Shown here: piece after piece, positions 25,092-32,495 of the stretch
How the letters are laid out: each line of letters opens with the position of its first letter
Position numbering within the stretch: position 1 is the stretch's first letter
Assembly: GCF_001955715.1 (NCBI RefSeq)
Contig: NZ_CP019239.1
Coordinates: 930,001-994,000 of the forward strand
Length of the DNA: 64,000 nucleotides
Direction of reading: 5' to 3'
From: Rhodoferax saidenbachensis
GTDB taxonomy: Bacteria; Pseudomonadota; Gammaproteobacteria; Burkholderiales; Burkholderiaceae_C
Program-made: the position numbers and the translations under genes
Notes under the pieces: model-generated
The model's database searches: none
What the model was told of the DNA's origin: nothing
The model's input: the letters and a program-made list of their open reading frames with translations, nothing else

Positions 25092-25739
25092 ATGTCGGCC
25101 ATGTCTTCTGCCATATCCCTCGCACCCATCGCGCAGGCCCGCGCATTGCGCTGGGCGCCTGCAGGTTCACCTGTGCTGGACCTGCCCGCGCTGCAGATCC
25201 CGCCCGGCGTGAGCTGGGTGGGTGGTGGGGAAGGGCGGGGCAAAAGCAGCCTGTTGCGCTGCCTGGCCGGTGACTTGCTGCTGCCCGGCAGCAGCCTGCA
25301 GATTGGCAACACGGTGCTGGCCACCACGCCTGCGGCTTACCGCGCGCAGGTGTTCTGGATAGACCCGCGCACTAGCGCGCACGACCAGGTGCGCGGCGTG
25401 GATTTTCTGGACCGCACAGCCGCGCATTACCCGGGTTGGGACGCCGCGTTGTTGGCCGACCTGACGGAGGCGCTGGACCTCACGCCGCATCTGGAGAAGC
25501 CGCTGTACATGCTGTCCACCGGCTCCAAGCGCAAGGTCTGGCTGGTCGCGGCGCTGGCCTCGGGCGCAGCGCTCACGCTGCTGGACGAACCGTTTGCCGC
25601 TGTGGACAAAACCTCCATCCGCTGCGTGCTGGATTTTTTGCAGGAGGCGGCCACACACACCAGCCGCGCCTGGGTGCTCGCCGACTACGAGGCCCCACGC
25701 GGTGTGCCCCTGGCGCTGACCATCGACCTGGGTGATTGA
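25092..25739 (+). CDS. Orphan ABC-type ATPase
   Basis: 215 residues. Walker A is in VGGGEGRGKSSLLRCLAGDL (about 43-62), the signature appears as LSTGSKRKVWLVAALASGAA, and Walker B is LTLLDEPFAAVD, with a D-loop-like end. The Q-loop region is VFWIDPRTSAHDQ. It resembles small ABC ATPases of heme-exporter or Zn-uptake type, but no membrane subunit is adjacent. The partner could be unlinked, or the protein could act alone on a cytoplasmic target. The start at 25092 is uncertain; a second Met lies three codons on. Confidence 0.8.
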   Translation: MSAMSSAISLAPIAQARALRWAPAGSPVLDLPALQIPPGVSWVGGGEGRGKSSLLRCLAGDLLLPGSSLQIGNTVLATTPAAYRAQVFWIDPRTSAHDQVRGVDFLDRTAAHYPGWDAALLADLTEALDLTPHLEKPLYMLSTGSKRKVWLVAALASGAALTLLDEPFAAVDKTSIRCVLDFLQEAATHTSRAWVLADYEAPRGVPLALTIDLGD

Positions 25740-25758
25740 ATTTTTTGAGGAGACCCGT

Positions 25759-26562
25759 ATGTCCCAACGCCTTCCCACCTATTTCATCTCGCACGGCGGC
25801 GGCCCCTGGCCGTGGATGCCTGACATGGCGGCTGCCATGCAGCCGCTGTCCCATTCGCTGAGTGATATTCCGCGCCAACTGGGGCAAACCCCCAAGGCCG
25901 TTCTGATGGTTACGGCCCACTGGGAAGAACGCGCCTTCACGCTGGGTACGAACCCGCAGCCGGGCATGGTCTATGACTACGGCGGCTTTCCGCCCCACAC
26001 CTACAAGATCGTTTATCCCGCACCGGGCGCACCTGCGCTGGCACAGCGGGTGCAGGGCCTGCTGGAAGCGGCTGGCATTCCCGTTGCGCAGGACGCGCAG
26101 CGTGGTTACGACCACGGCACCTTTGTACCGCTGGCCGTGATGTACCCCGAGGCCCAGGTGCCGGTGCTGCAGATGTCTTTGCGTGCCGGGCTGGAACCGG
26201 CGGAACACCTGGCGCTGGGCCGTGCACTGGCGCCGCTGCGTGACGAGGGCGTGTTGATCGTGGGCAGTGGGCTGAGTTACCACAACCTGCGCGCATTCGG
26301 CCGTGCCGGTCAGGCGCCGTCGCAGGCCTTTGATGCCTGGCTGCAGGCCGCGCTGGTGGCAGCGCCCGCAGAGCGCACCCAGCATCTGCTGGACTGGGAG
26401 CAGGCCCCGGCCGCACGCCAGTGCCACCCGCGTGAGGAGCACTTGCTGCCCCTCATGGTGGCGGTGGGCGCGGCGGAGGCTGACACCGCCAGTTGCGTCT
26501 ACCACGAGGACGCGATTTTTGGCGGCGTGACGGCATCGAGTTTCCGTTTTGATGCGGCTTAG
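25759..26562 (+). CDS. LigB-family class III extradiol dioxygenase (DODA-type)
   Basis: 267 residues from ATG 25759 with GAGGAGA upstream. Metal ligands fit the family: His in YFISHGGGPWPWM (about 13), His in MVTAHWEERAFTL (about 57), the DHGTFVPL motif (about 120) and ISHNLR-like SGLSYHNLRAFG. The closest named relatives are YgiD-type 4,5-DOPA extradiol dioxygenases; the in vivo substrate is unknown. It uses Fe2+ or Zn2+ and acts in the cytoplasm. It is the last gene before the foreign cassette region. Confidence 0.9.
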   Translation: MSQRLPTYFISHGGGPWPWMPDMAAAMQPLSHSLSDIPRQLGQTPKAVLMVTAHWEERAFTLGTNPQPGMVYDYGGFPPHTYKIVYPAPGAPALAQRVQGLLEAAGIPVAQDAQRGYDHGTFVPLAVMYPEAQVPVLQMSLRAGLEPAEHLALGRALAPLRDEGVLIVGSGLSYHNLRAFGRAGQAPSQAFDAWLQAALVAAPAERTQHLLDWEQAPAARQCHPREEHLLPLMVAVGAAEADTASCVYHEDAIFGGVTASSFRFDAA

Positions 26563-26746
26563 TTGCTGCATACGTGGGTGGTGTGAGGCTGGTGCTTGAC
26601 GCTTGGCGATATGACGCGTTGAGCGGTGAGTTTTTTGGCTGGCAGTACGCGACCCAAAGCGGAGGTAGATGACTTCAGATTTACCGCCGGATAGCAGACA
26701 TTCAGAAATAGTGAACTAGGTGGGTACGATGGACAGCCGATATGCG

Positions 26747-26788
26747 GCGGAAGCAGTCGTTCGCGGATTCACCCGAATGGGGGATATT
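26747..26788. promoter_or_regulatory. CACCC-N-GGGGGATA motif, copy 2, extended
   Basis: GCGGAAGCAGTCGTTCGCGG then ATTCACCCGAATGGGGGATA. The extended 42-bp form matches 27931-27972 at 35 of 42 positions. It lies in the 380-bp gap before the cassette array; apart from the palindrome AGCCTGCGCAGGCT near 26861 I see nothing else in that gap. Confidence 0.5.
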
Positions 26789-26952
26789 CAGGGCCTGACT
26801 GAATCGCCAATCGGGGTTGGCAGGCTGCGAGGTTTGTCGCTATTTTTATGAGAGCAGCCTGCGCAGGCTGGATATGGGGTAATGCCAATTTTGCTAGACC
26901 AAACTCCCACGTTATCCCGCAGTGCTTTGCGGTACAAATTACGTTAGACATC

Positions 26953-27480
26953 ATGTTTCTGCGATACAAGATCAGCGATGCTAGACGTTGGCTCCGTGCA
27001 AGTTTTTTGTTTGTGGCTGTAACCGGAATTGCGCACGCTCAACCAGCCAATTCCGCTTCGAGCCAACTCATTGCAGATCGTGGACAAACGGGGTTACTGA
27101 AAATCGGAATGCCATTGGCATCGCTGGAGCACATTCTTGGCAAAAAGGTGCAACTCCACCCAGCCGGAAATAATCAGACTGGGGCTATGCTCGAGGCCAG
27201 TGATCTTGGACCAATAGGTATTCAAACTCTTTACGGCGTTCCGGTTGAAGGGGTTGATGTCTTCTTTGTGGGAAGCTCTCGGAAAAAGCTTGAAATTGCG
27301 ATGTTCGCTCTTGTGCTGCCGTGCTCTGCACTTGTTCGATTGGATGAGCAAATTCAACTACAAACCGGTACAAAACAGCGTACGCCTGCAGGTCTGGCAT
27401 ATAGCGTTTCCAAGAATGGTCGATATGCATTTCAACTTCAAGACAAACCTTCCTGCAACTTCTGGATACGCCATGTCTAG
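26953..27480 (+). CDS. Cassette 1: exported hypothetical protein
   Basis: 175 residues from ATG 26953, ten bases after the cassette boundary. A signal peptide is likely (basic start, hydrophobic SFLFVAVTGIAHAQPA, cleavage after HAQ near 32). The mature part is not recognised. Motifs to note are IGMPLASLEHILGKKVQLHP and the ending with Cys (CNFWIRHV). The stop codon TAG lies inside the R'' box of the cassette's own attC, as is common for gene cassettes. G+C is lower than in the metabolic genes around. No function can be assigned. Confidence 0.65.
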   Translation: MFLRYKISDARRWLRASFLFVAVTGIAHAQPANSASSQLIADRGQTGLLKIGMPLASLEHILGKKVQLHPAGNNQTGAMLEASDLGPIGIQTLYGVPVEGVDVFFVGSSRKKLEIAMFALVLPCSALVRLDEQIQLQTGTKQRTPAGLAYSVSKNGRYAFQLQDKPSCNFWIRHV

Positions 27481-27561
27481 CCAGTCGGCCCACGCGGACA
27501 TACAGCAGCAGGTTGCCGCTGCGCGGCTCTTGCTGCGTGCCGGTGGCCTCCAACGTTATAT
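27473..27561 (+). other. attC recombination site of cassette 1
   Basis: R'' ATGTCTAGC (27473-27481), an imperfect central hairpin (GCAGCA...GCCGC-TGC-GCGGC...TGCTGC, about 27506-27537), and R' GTTATAT (27555-27561). Total is about 89 bp, within the usual attC range. Confidence 0.65.
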
Positions 27562-27576
27562 GTCAGCGAACTGCCC

Positions 27577-27822
27577 ATGAGCACGACGTCGTCCGAACTG
27601 CTGAACATCATGTCGGTCCGCCTGTCCATGATTGAATCTGGGGTAACGAACCCGCATCCAGTTGTCGTAGGAGCAACGAGGCTTTTGGTTGAGCGGCTCA
27701 ATGCACTGCCGCCTGGCGAAGCCGTTCAAATTACCTACACAGAAAATCCTCTGCATGCCAAGTACATCAGGCAGAGCACAGGTGAAGTTCTTGCCGAGAT
27801 ACAGCTACCCCATGACATATAA
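27577..27822 (+). CDS. Cassette 2: small hypothetical protein
   Basis: 81 residues (MSTTSSELLNIMSVRLSMIE ... AEIQLPHDI), cytoplasmic, no signal peptide, not recognised. ATG lies 22 bases after the cassette boundary. The stop TAA is within the R'' box (CATATAAC) of its attC. The segment PPGEAVQITYTENPLHAKYI may form a small beta-rich fold. Functions of such short cassette proteins are mostly unknown; some are toxins, antitoxins or phage-defence factors, but nothing specific is visible here. Confidence 0.6.
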   Translation: MSTTSSELLNIMSVRLSMIESGVTNPHPVVVGATRLLVERLNALPPGEAVQITYTENPLHAKYIRQSTGEVLAEIQLPHDI

Positions 27823-27873
27823 CCTTTTGCTGTAGCGGACGGCTTCTCCGCCCGCTGAGCGCGAACGTTAACG
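27814..27873 (+). other. attC recombination site of cassette 2
   Basis: R'' GACATATAAC (27814-27823) is the exact complement of the cassette's first ten bases at 27555-27564. The central hairpin is AGCGGACGG-CTTC-TCCGCCCGCT (about 27834-27857), and R' is GTTAACG (27867-27873). Length is about 60 bp. Confidence 0.72.
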
Positions 27874-27930
27874 ACTGCTTTGAAGCACAGTGAAAGTCGG
27901 CTTTCAGTCTGTAGGAGCCTCGGCTCTGGG

Positions 27931-27973
27931 GCGGAAGCGGTCGTTCAAAGAATCACCCGTTTGGGGGATATTT
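27931..27973. promoter_or_regulatory. CACCC-N-GGGGGATA motif, copy 3, inside cassette 3
   Basis: GCGGAAGCGGTCGTTCAAAG then AATCACCCGTTTGGGGGATA, 12 bases before the cassette 3 ORF. It may supply that cassette with its own promoter or operator, unusual for a gene cassette. Confidence 0.45.
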
Positions 27974-27984
27974 AAATAGCAGGA

Positions 27985-28326
27985 ATGGGTAGAGAATCCG
28001 CCTCAATGCATCCAAAGTCAATTCAGTCAATTTGCGAATTCAACGGCCTAGAGCCAGTTGTCCCCGACGGTCTATCTAAGCTAGGTATCGCACTGGGTAC
28101 GCTGGGACTGACACCTATCAACGGTTTGCGGCTTCCTTTTGACGGCGAGACCTGCGGGTGGTATCTGTGGTGTGGTGGGGAGCCATCTAAGGCCGAAGAT
28201 TTCTATTCGCCGCTTCACGTTCAGCACATTGACAAATACCTGCCGAAAGCTCGTGAATATCTTGCCCTTCCGCCTGGATACCGCTTTCTTATCGACGACA
28301 AGGTGTTGAATTCCGTCGAAATCTGA
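27985..28326 (+). CDS. Cassette 3: immunity-like small protein, probably 3'-truncated
   Basis: 113 residues from ATG 27985, or 106 from ATG 28006. The stretch ETCGWYLWCGGEPSKAEDFY, then SPLHVQHIDKYLPKAREYLA and LPPGYRFLIDD resembles small Imm33/DUF2185-like or similar proteins often found as cassettes or beside polymorphic toxins; this is recollection of pattern only. The stop TGA (28324-28326) is provided by the first bases of the IS21-type end (CTGACCCAC at 28323), so the natural C-terminus and attC appear to have been cut off. Confidence 0.55.
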   Translation: MGRESASMHPKSIQSICEFNGLEPVVPDGLSKLGIALGTLGLTPINGLRLPFDGETCGWYLWCGGEPSKAEDFYSPLHVQHIDKYLPKAREYLALPPGYRFLIDDKVLNSVEI

Positions 28327-28668
28327 CCCACTTAGGACAGTAATTTCCATTCAAAACTGACCCACGTAGGACCTACCCTGCTAGTTTTTAAAGCGGGGGG
28401 AATTTAGGAGTGATAAACGTGGCGACATTGAATGTCATCAGGCGTTGGGCATTGCGAGAAAACATGTCCATCCGCGAGATTTCCAGGCGTACAGGCATGG
28501 CTCGCAACACCGTAAAGAAGTACCTGCGATCAGATGAGACTGAGCCCACCTACGCAAAGCGGGTGAGCTCAAGCAAGCTCGATCCATTTGCCGAGAAGCT
28601 GGCCATCTGGCTCGGAATGGAGGCAACTAAATCGCGGAAACAGCGGCGCAATTTGAAGCAGATCTACA
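28323..28668 (+). mobile_element. IS21-family remnant: left end and istA 5' part
   Basis: Two terminal repeats, CTGACCCACTTAGGAC (28323-28338) and CTGACCCACGTAGGAC (28357-28372), 34 bp apart, are the multiple end repeats of an IS21-type element. From 28410 the IstA N-terminus reads INVATLNVIRRWALRENMSI and a REISRRTGMARNTVKKYLRS helix-turn-helix. The similarity stops near 28668 after SRKQRRNLKQ. The catalytic DDE domain, istB and the right end are missing. Confidence 0.85.
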
Positions 28669-29429
28669 CACTCACGGGTCATCTCTGGCGCTTGCCCATT
28701 CTGTGGTTGCCATTGCTAGGCGCTGCGTACTCCCGCGCCAAAGAGTATTCATGCGATCGTCATGGACGTGCCTGCTGCGAGACCGCCGAATCTGCTGCAC
28801 GGGCTTTGCTTGTCTTGGGCGCTGGCCCACGCAGGGTGCACGCCATGGACATCAATGCATACGCACGACAAATCACATACAGCATTGGTTTTTGGGCCTC
28901 GTTCCACGAAATCATCAATGGCTATCCGTGGCTGACAAAGCGTGTTTCCATGGTCGTAAACAAGGATGTGGCGGTTCCAAAACGCAATCCGTTCGCCTAC
29001 ATACTTGGCGTTTTTGTCCCTTACGGTGGGGCATCGGGTGGCGGCGCCGGGTTTATCGTGCTAGTGGCCATCATTGGCATACTTGCAGCAGTGGCCTTGC
29101 CCGCCTATCAGGAATACACGGATAAGGCGACTGTGAGTCAGGCATGGTTGCAAGCTGCCCCAACCCGATCCAAGCTCGCCGATTTTTACGCCCAACGGAA
29201 AGAAATACCAACCTTTGAGGAAGCTGGAACGTCAGATACTTTGTCCGATGGTACGCATATGTCCCTCAATCCTGAAAGCATGGTTGTAGAAGTTCCCACC
29301 AAGGTTGGCGTTCTGAACATGGTTCCCAAGGTTTCATCAAGCGCACCCAATGGAATCGTTTGGGAGTGCCATGCCGGCGATGGTATGAAACCTACGGCGC
29401 TGCCTAAAGCGTGCTCCAAATCACCATGA
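28410..29429 (+). pseudogene. Chimeric ORF: IstA N-terminus fused to truncated M48 peptidase/pilin-like protein
   Basis: 339 codons without a stop, but made of two genes. Residues 1 to about 86 are IS21 IstA. From about residue 90 the sequence is that of an M48-type membrane peptidase (LPLLGAAYSRAKEYSCDRHG, the downstream Glu ligand region), but the HExxH site upstream is absent. It then has a pilin-like hydrophobic start (FIVLVAIIGILAAVALPAYQ, about 214-233, then EYTDKATVSQ). The C-terminal part is a small soluble domain with a Cys pair (WECHAGD, KACSKSP). Such M48-pilin fusions occur in Comamonadaceae. The IS-linked deletion removed the protease front, so an active enzyme is unlikely. Confidence 0.75.
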
Positions 29430-29611
29430 ACTGTGTGGGGCTGTGGCTGATTTCACTCTCATCAGATCGTAGGTAGTTCTTCACTGTGTTGCTTCGACCG
29501 GTTGGATCTACCGCCCCAAGCTGCCCAAGCTTGGATGCTTAGCCGCAAGCACAGCGGCCGTACCGGACCGCTGTGCCACTCACCGGTGCACCATCAGCGC
29601 ACTGCTGCAGC

Positions 29612-30385
29612 TTACAAAAACATACCGCCCGAGGCTTCAATGCGCTGGGCATTGACCCAGCGGTTGGCCGGTGTCAGCAGCGAGGCAATCATGGCGCCAA
29701 TGTCGTCCGGCACACCGGTGCGGCCCAGCGCGGTGTTGCTGGCCACAAAGGCGTTGAGCTGGGCGTTGTCGCGCACGGCACCACCACCAAAGTCGGTCTC
29801 AATGGCGCCGGGTGCCACCACGTTCACGGCAATGCCGCGTGGGCCCAGTTCCTTGGCCATGTAACGCGTGAGTGTCTCGATCGCGCCCTTCATCGCACCG
29901 TAAGCCGCGTAGCCGGGCAGGGCAAAGCGGGCCAGTCCGCTGGACAAGTTGACGATGCGCCCGCCGTCGTTCATCAGGGGCAGCAGCTTTTGCGTCAGGA
30001 AAAACACGCCCTTCAGGTGGATGTTCATCAGCGTGTCGAATTGCGCCTCCGTCGTCTCCATCAGGCTGGCGTGCACGCCCACACCGGCGTTGTTCACTAG
30101 GTGGTCAAAACGTTCGCGCTGCCAGGTGGTGGCCAGCGCGGCTTTCACCTGCTCTGCAAAACCTGCAAAGCTGGCGCTGTCGCCGGTGTCGAGCTGCAGG
30201 GCCACGGCGCGGCGGCCCAAGGCGGTGATTTCGGCAACCACGGCCTGCGCTTCGGTGGCCTGGCTGCGGTAGGTGAGGATGACGTCGCTGCCGTTTTTGG
30301 CAATGTGCAGCGCGGTGTTTTTGCCCAGGCCACGGCTGCCGCCGGTGACGAGTGCGATGGGGGTGGTGTTGGTACTGGTAGACAT
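29612..30385 (-). CDS. Short-chain dehydrogenase, 3-oxoacyl-ACP-reductase-like
   Basis: 257 residues. The cofactor motif is TGGSRGLG (about 15-22), with NNAGVG, the catalytic Tyr-x3-Lys in GYAAYGAMK and the C-terminal AQRIEASGGMFL end typical of FabG-like SDRs. It reads away from the LysR gene, with a 101-bp divergent promoter region between, so that LysR is its probable regulator. The substrate is unknown. The 29430-29611 gap downstream shows no gene. Confidence 0.9.
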   Translation of the reverse strand: MSTSTNTTPIALVTGGSRGLGKNTALHIAKNGSDVILTYRSQATEAQAVVAEITALGRRAVALQLDTGDSASFAGFAEQVKAALATTWQRERFDHLVNNAGVGVHASLMETTEAQFDTLMNIHLKGVFFLTQKLLPLMNDGGRIVNLSSGLARFALPGYAAYGAMKGAIETLTRYMAKELGPRGIAVNVVAPGAIETDFGGGAVRDNAQLNAFVASNTALGRTGVPDDIGAMIASLLTPANRWVNAQRIEASGGMFL

Positions 30386-30486
30386 GGTCGCTTCCTTGGT
30401 GGGTTGTTGATGGAAGCGAGTCTATTGGGCGGTTTGAATTTGATAAATATGCAAATAATGATTTTATTGTTTGTGATAATTGAACA

Positions 30487-31395
30487 ATGAGTGCTCTGGA
30501 CCGCATGTTGATCTTTACGCGCGTGGCCGAACTCGCCAGCTTTACGCAGGCGGCCGACGCACTGGGCCTGCCCAAGGCCAGCGTGTCCACCGCCGTGCAA
30601 CAGCTGGAGGCCGAGTTGGGCACGCGCCTCTTGCACCGCACTACGCGCAAGGTGCAGCCGACGCAGGATGGCCAGGCGTTTTACGAGCGCTGCAAGGACT
30701 TGCTGGCCGATGTGGACGAGGTGCAAACCATGTTCCAGCAACAGGGCGTACAGAACCTGCGGGGCAGGGTGCGCATTGACATGAGTACCGGCATGGCGCG
30801 CAACGCCGTCATCCCGCGCCTGCCCGAGCTGCTGGCCCTGCACCCGCTCCTGGAGCTGGAAATCAGCAGCACCGAGCGCCGCGTGGACGTGGTGCGCGAG
30901 GGCTTTGACTGCGTGCTGCGTGTGGGCCCGGTGGGCGACACCAGCCTGATCGCGCGCCCGCTGCCACCTCTGCGCATGGTGAATGTGGTGAGCCCTGCCT
31001 ACCTGCAGGCGCATGGCACGCCGCAAACATTGGCCGACCTGTCAAGCCATCACTTGGTGCACTACGCCAGCACCCTGGGCGCAAAGCCCGGCGGCTTTGA
31101 CACCACCGAGAACGGCGAAGTTCGCAGCCTGCCCATGCAGGGCGCCATCACGGTGAACAACGCGGATGCCTATACCGCTGCCTGCCTGGCAGGCCTGGGG
31201 CTGATCCAGGCGCCGGCCGTGGGCGTCCACCTGCTACTTAAACAAGGCTTGTTGGTGGAAGTGTTGCCCGAGCACGTGGCGCCGCCCATGCCGCAGACCC
31301 TGCTGTATGCCAACCGGCGCAACCTGTCCAAGCGCGTGCGCGTGGTGATGGACTGGATGGCCGAGGTGGTGGGGGACTATGTGCGGACGGTATAA
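30487..31395 (+). CDS. LysR-family transcriptional regulator
   Basis: 302 residues. The N-terminal winged helix-turn-helix (MLIFTRVAELASFTQAADAL, then LPKASVSTAVQQLEAELGTR) is followed by a substrate-binding domain of the CrgA/AaeR-like type (GRVRIDMSTGMARNAVIPRL). It is divergent from the SDR at 29612, the standard arrangement for self- and target regulation. A degenerate copy of its last ~35 codons lies at 31866-31987. Confidence 0.93.
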   Translation: MSALDRMLIFTRVAELASFTQAADALGLPKASVSTAVQQLEAELGTRLLHRTTRKVQPTQDGQAFYERCKDLLADVDEVQTMFQQQGVQNLRGRVRIDMSTGMARNAVIPRLPELLALHPLLELEISSTERRVDVVREGFDCVLRVGPVGDTSLIARPLPPLRMVNVVSPAYLQAHGTPQTLADLSSHHLVHYASTLGAKPGGFDTTENGEVRSLPMQGAITVNNADAYTAACLAGLGLIQAPAVGVHLLLKQGLLVEVLPEHVAPPMPQTLLYANRRNLSKRVRVVMDWMAEVVGDYVRTV

Positions 31396-31457
31396 GTTGG
31401 CACCGTTTTAACCCCGTTCGCACTTGGGGAATGAGTGGGAACAGGCCCTAACCCGAT

Positions 31458-31766
31458 TCAGGCGGTTTCGCTGCCGGTGGCTTGGCGGGATTTGACTTCC
31501 TGCGCCAGTGTGTCCGTAACATCTTCCAGCACTTTCACGGACTCGTTCAGGCGCTTTTCCAGCTCGTCGGTGCGTGCGATCGCTTGGCCCACATCGGCAT
31601 GGCTCACGTCTTCCGGAATGCGGTTGTCCAGTACCGCGTGCACCACCCCTAGCTCTTCAGCAACGCCTTTGATGTCGTCTGTGGCTTGCTTTTGGGCATC
31701 CAGCGCGTCGGCAATGGCGTCAGGCTGGTTGTCTGCCTGTGGCTGTGCGCTTGGCGTAGTTGGCAT
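31458..31766 (-). CDS. Small hypothetical protein, helical
   Basis: 102 residues from ATG 31766 (MPTTPSAQPQADNQPDAIAD). The longer frame to 31877 has no coding character. It is highly charged and probably a coiled coil from about residue 22 on (AIARTDELEKRLNESVKVLE with heptad-like spacing). There is no signal peptide and no known domain. It is convergent with the LysR gene. Confidence 0.6.
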   Translation of the reverse strand: MPTTPSAQPQADNQPDAIADALDAQKQATDDIKGVAEELGVVHAVLDNRIPEDVSHADVGQAIARTDELEKRLNESVKVLEDVTDTLAQEVKSRQATGSETA

Positions 31767-31865
31767 ATCGTGCTTGCTGGTTGGTGGGTAAAGACGAAGG
31801 GTTTGTCCGCAATGCGTACGGCATGGACGTGCCTGGCCCAGTATAGATGGCGGCGGCCTGTGTGG

Positions 31866-31987
31866 CCCCGCCCACACCCATGCCCTTGACCCTGCTGGAT
31901 GCCAACCGGTGCAACCTGGCCCAGCGGGTGCGGGTGGTGATGGACTGGGTGGCCGGTGTGGTTAACACACATTTACAAGCCTTTTAG
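31866..31987 (+). pseudogene. Duplicated LysR C-terminus fragment
   Basis: It encodes a degenerate version of the LysR tail: LTLLDANRCNLAQRVRVVMD here against QTLLYANRRNLSKRVRVVMD at 31297-31356, followed by WVAGVV against WMAEVV. It stops at TAG 31985-31987. It is a leftover of a duplication that enclosed the small helical protein gene, or of a lost paralogue. Confidence 0.8.
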
Positions 31988-32039
31988 CCATCCAGCCCTT
32001 GCGGAGTATGCGCAAGCAGCTATAAAAAGAGTAGCATTT
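31984..32039 (-). repeat. Type 2 repeat, copy D (intergenic)
   Basis: The minus strand reads AAATGCTACTCTTTTTATAG then CTGCTTGCGCATACTCCGCA and AGGGCTGG. It shares CTTTTTATAGCTGCT exactly with the copy in the urtB signal-peptide codons (33909). The rest of the 31767-32131 gap holds the LysR fragment. Confidence 0.75.
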
Positions 32040-32131
32040 CAGGCGGGAAGGCAGCAACCAATCAGTAAGCGGGTGTCAACCGTGGCCGGTGCTGGCGGCT
32101 TAAAATGGCATCTATCTGTTGGAGACAAAAA

Positions 32132-32320
32132 ATGAAGCGCGATAACGAGCCCAACGTCTGGCTCACCGTAGTGAAGTTGATAGTGGGTGCCGTGATTCTG
32201 ATCGGCGGCGTCGGTGCGGCCCTGTATTACGTTTCCGAGCACCAGGGTGGCTTGCCCACACCCCCGGCCGACAAGTCCTGGGGCATCGCCAGCGACTCCC
32301 CCATCAACAGCAAACGCTGA
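32132..32320 (+). CDS. Small single-span membrane protein
   Basis: 62 residues from ATG 32132 with TTGGAGA upstream. One membrane segment (about 12-34, VVKLIVGAVILIGGVGAALY) is flanked by a charged N-terminus (MKRDNEPN) and a polar tail with PTPPADKSWG. Not recognised. It precedes the urt promoter and is probably a separate unit. Confidence 0.6.
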   Translation: MKRDNEPNVWLTVVKLIVGAVILIGGVGAALYYVSEHQGGLPTPPADKSWGIASDSPINSKR

Positions 32321-32366
32321 TCCACCGGCGCGCGCGGCCCGCGCCACGCTGGCTTTGCAGGTGGCA

Positions 32367-32417
32367 TACGCCACTCGGCGTATTTGTGATCTCCCGGGTA
32401 ATCCCTAGTATTGATTT
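32367..32417 (+). promoter_or_regulatory. Predicted urtA promoter with activator-like palindrome
   Basis: Perfect dyad TACGCC-ACTC-GGCGTA (32367-32382), a 23-base gap, then TAGTATTGATTT (32406-32417) with TAGTAT as -10. The same blocks and spacing face ureA at 15943-15893. The urtA start is 78 bases further on. Confidence 0.68.
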
Positions 32418-32495
32418 GTCTGCAGCGAAACCCCGGAAACAGGGTTTGCAGCAGCGAAACAGTTCAGTCTTTACCCACTTGCCGGAGAAGCCCAC

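Larger units (their letters stand above)
26943..28322 (+). mobile_element. Integron gene-cassette cluster lacking an integrase (CALIN), truncated
   Basis: Cassette 1 starts at GTTAGAC (26943), cassette 2 at GTTATAT (27555), cassette 3 at GTTAACG (27867). Each R'' box pairs with the start of its own cassette. GACATATAAC (27814-27823) is the exact complement of GTTATATGTC (27555-27564), and ATGTCTAGC (27473-27481) nearly complements GTTAGACAT. All three ORFs face the same way with short leaders. The third cassette has lost its attC where the IS21 remnant begins. No integrase gene is in the window. Confidence 0.72.

Noticed and set aside
28410..28668. Active IS21 transposase.
   Set aside because: Only the helix-turn-helix part of IstA remains. 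The catalytic domain, IstB and the right end are absent.
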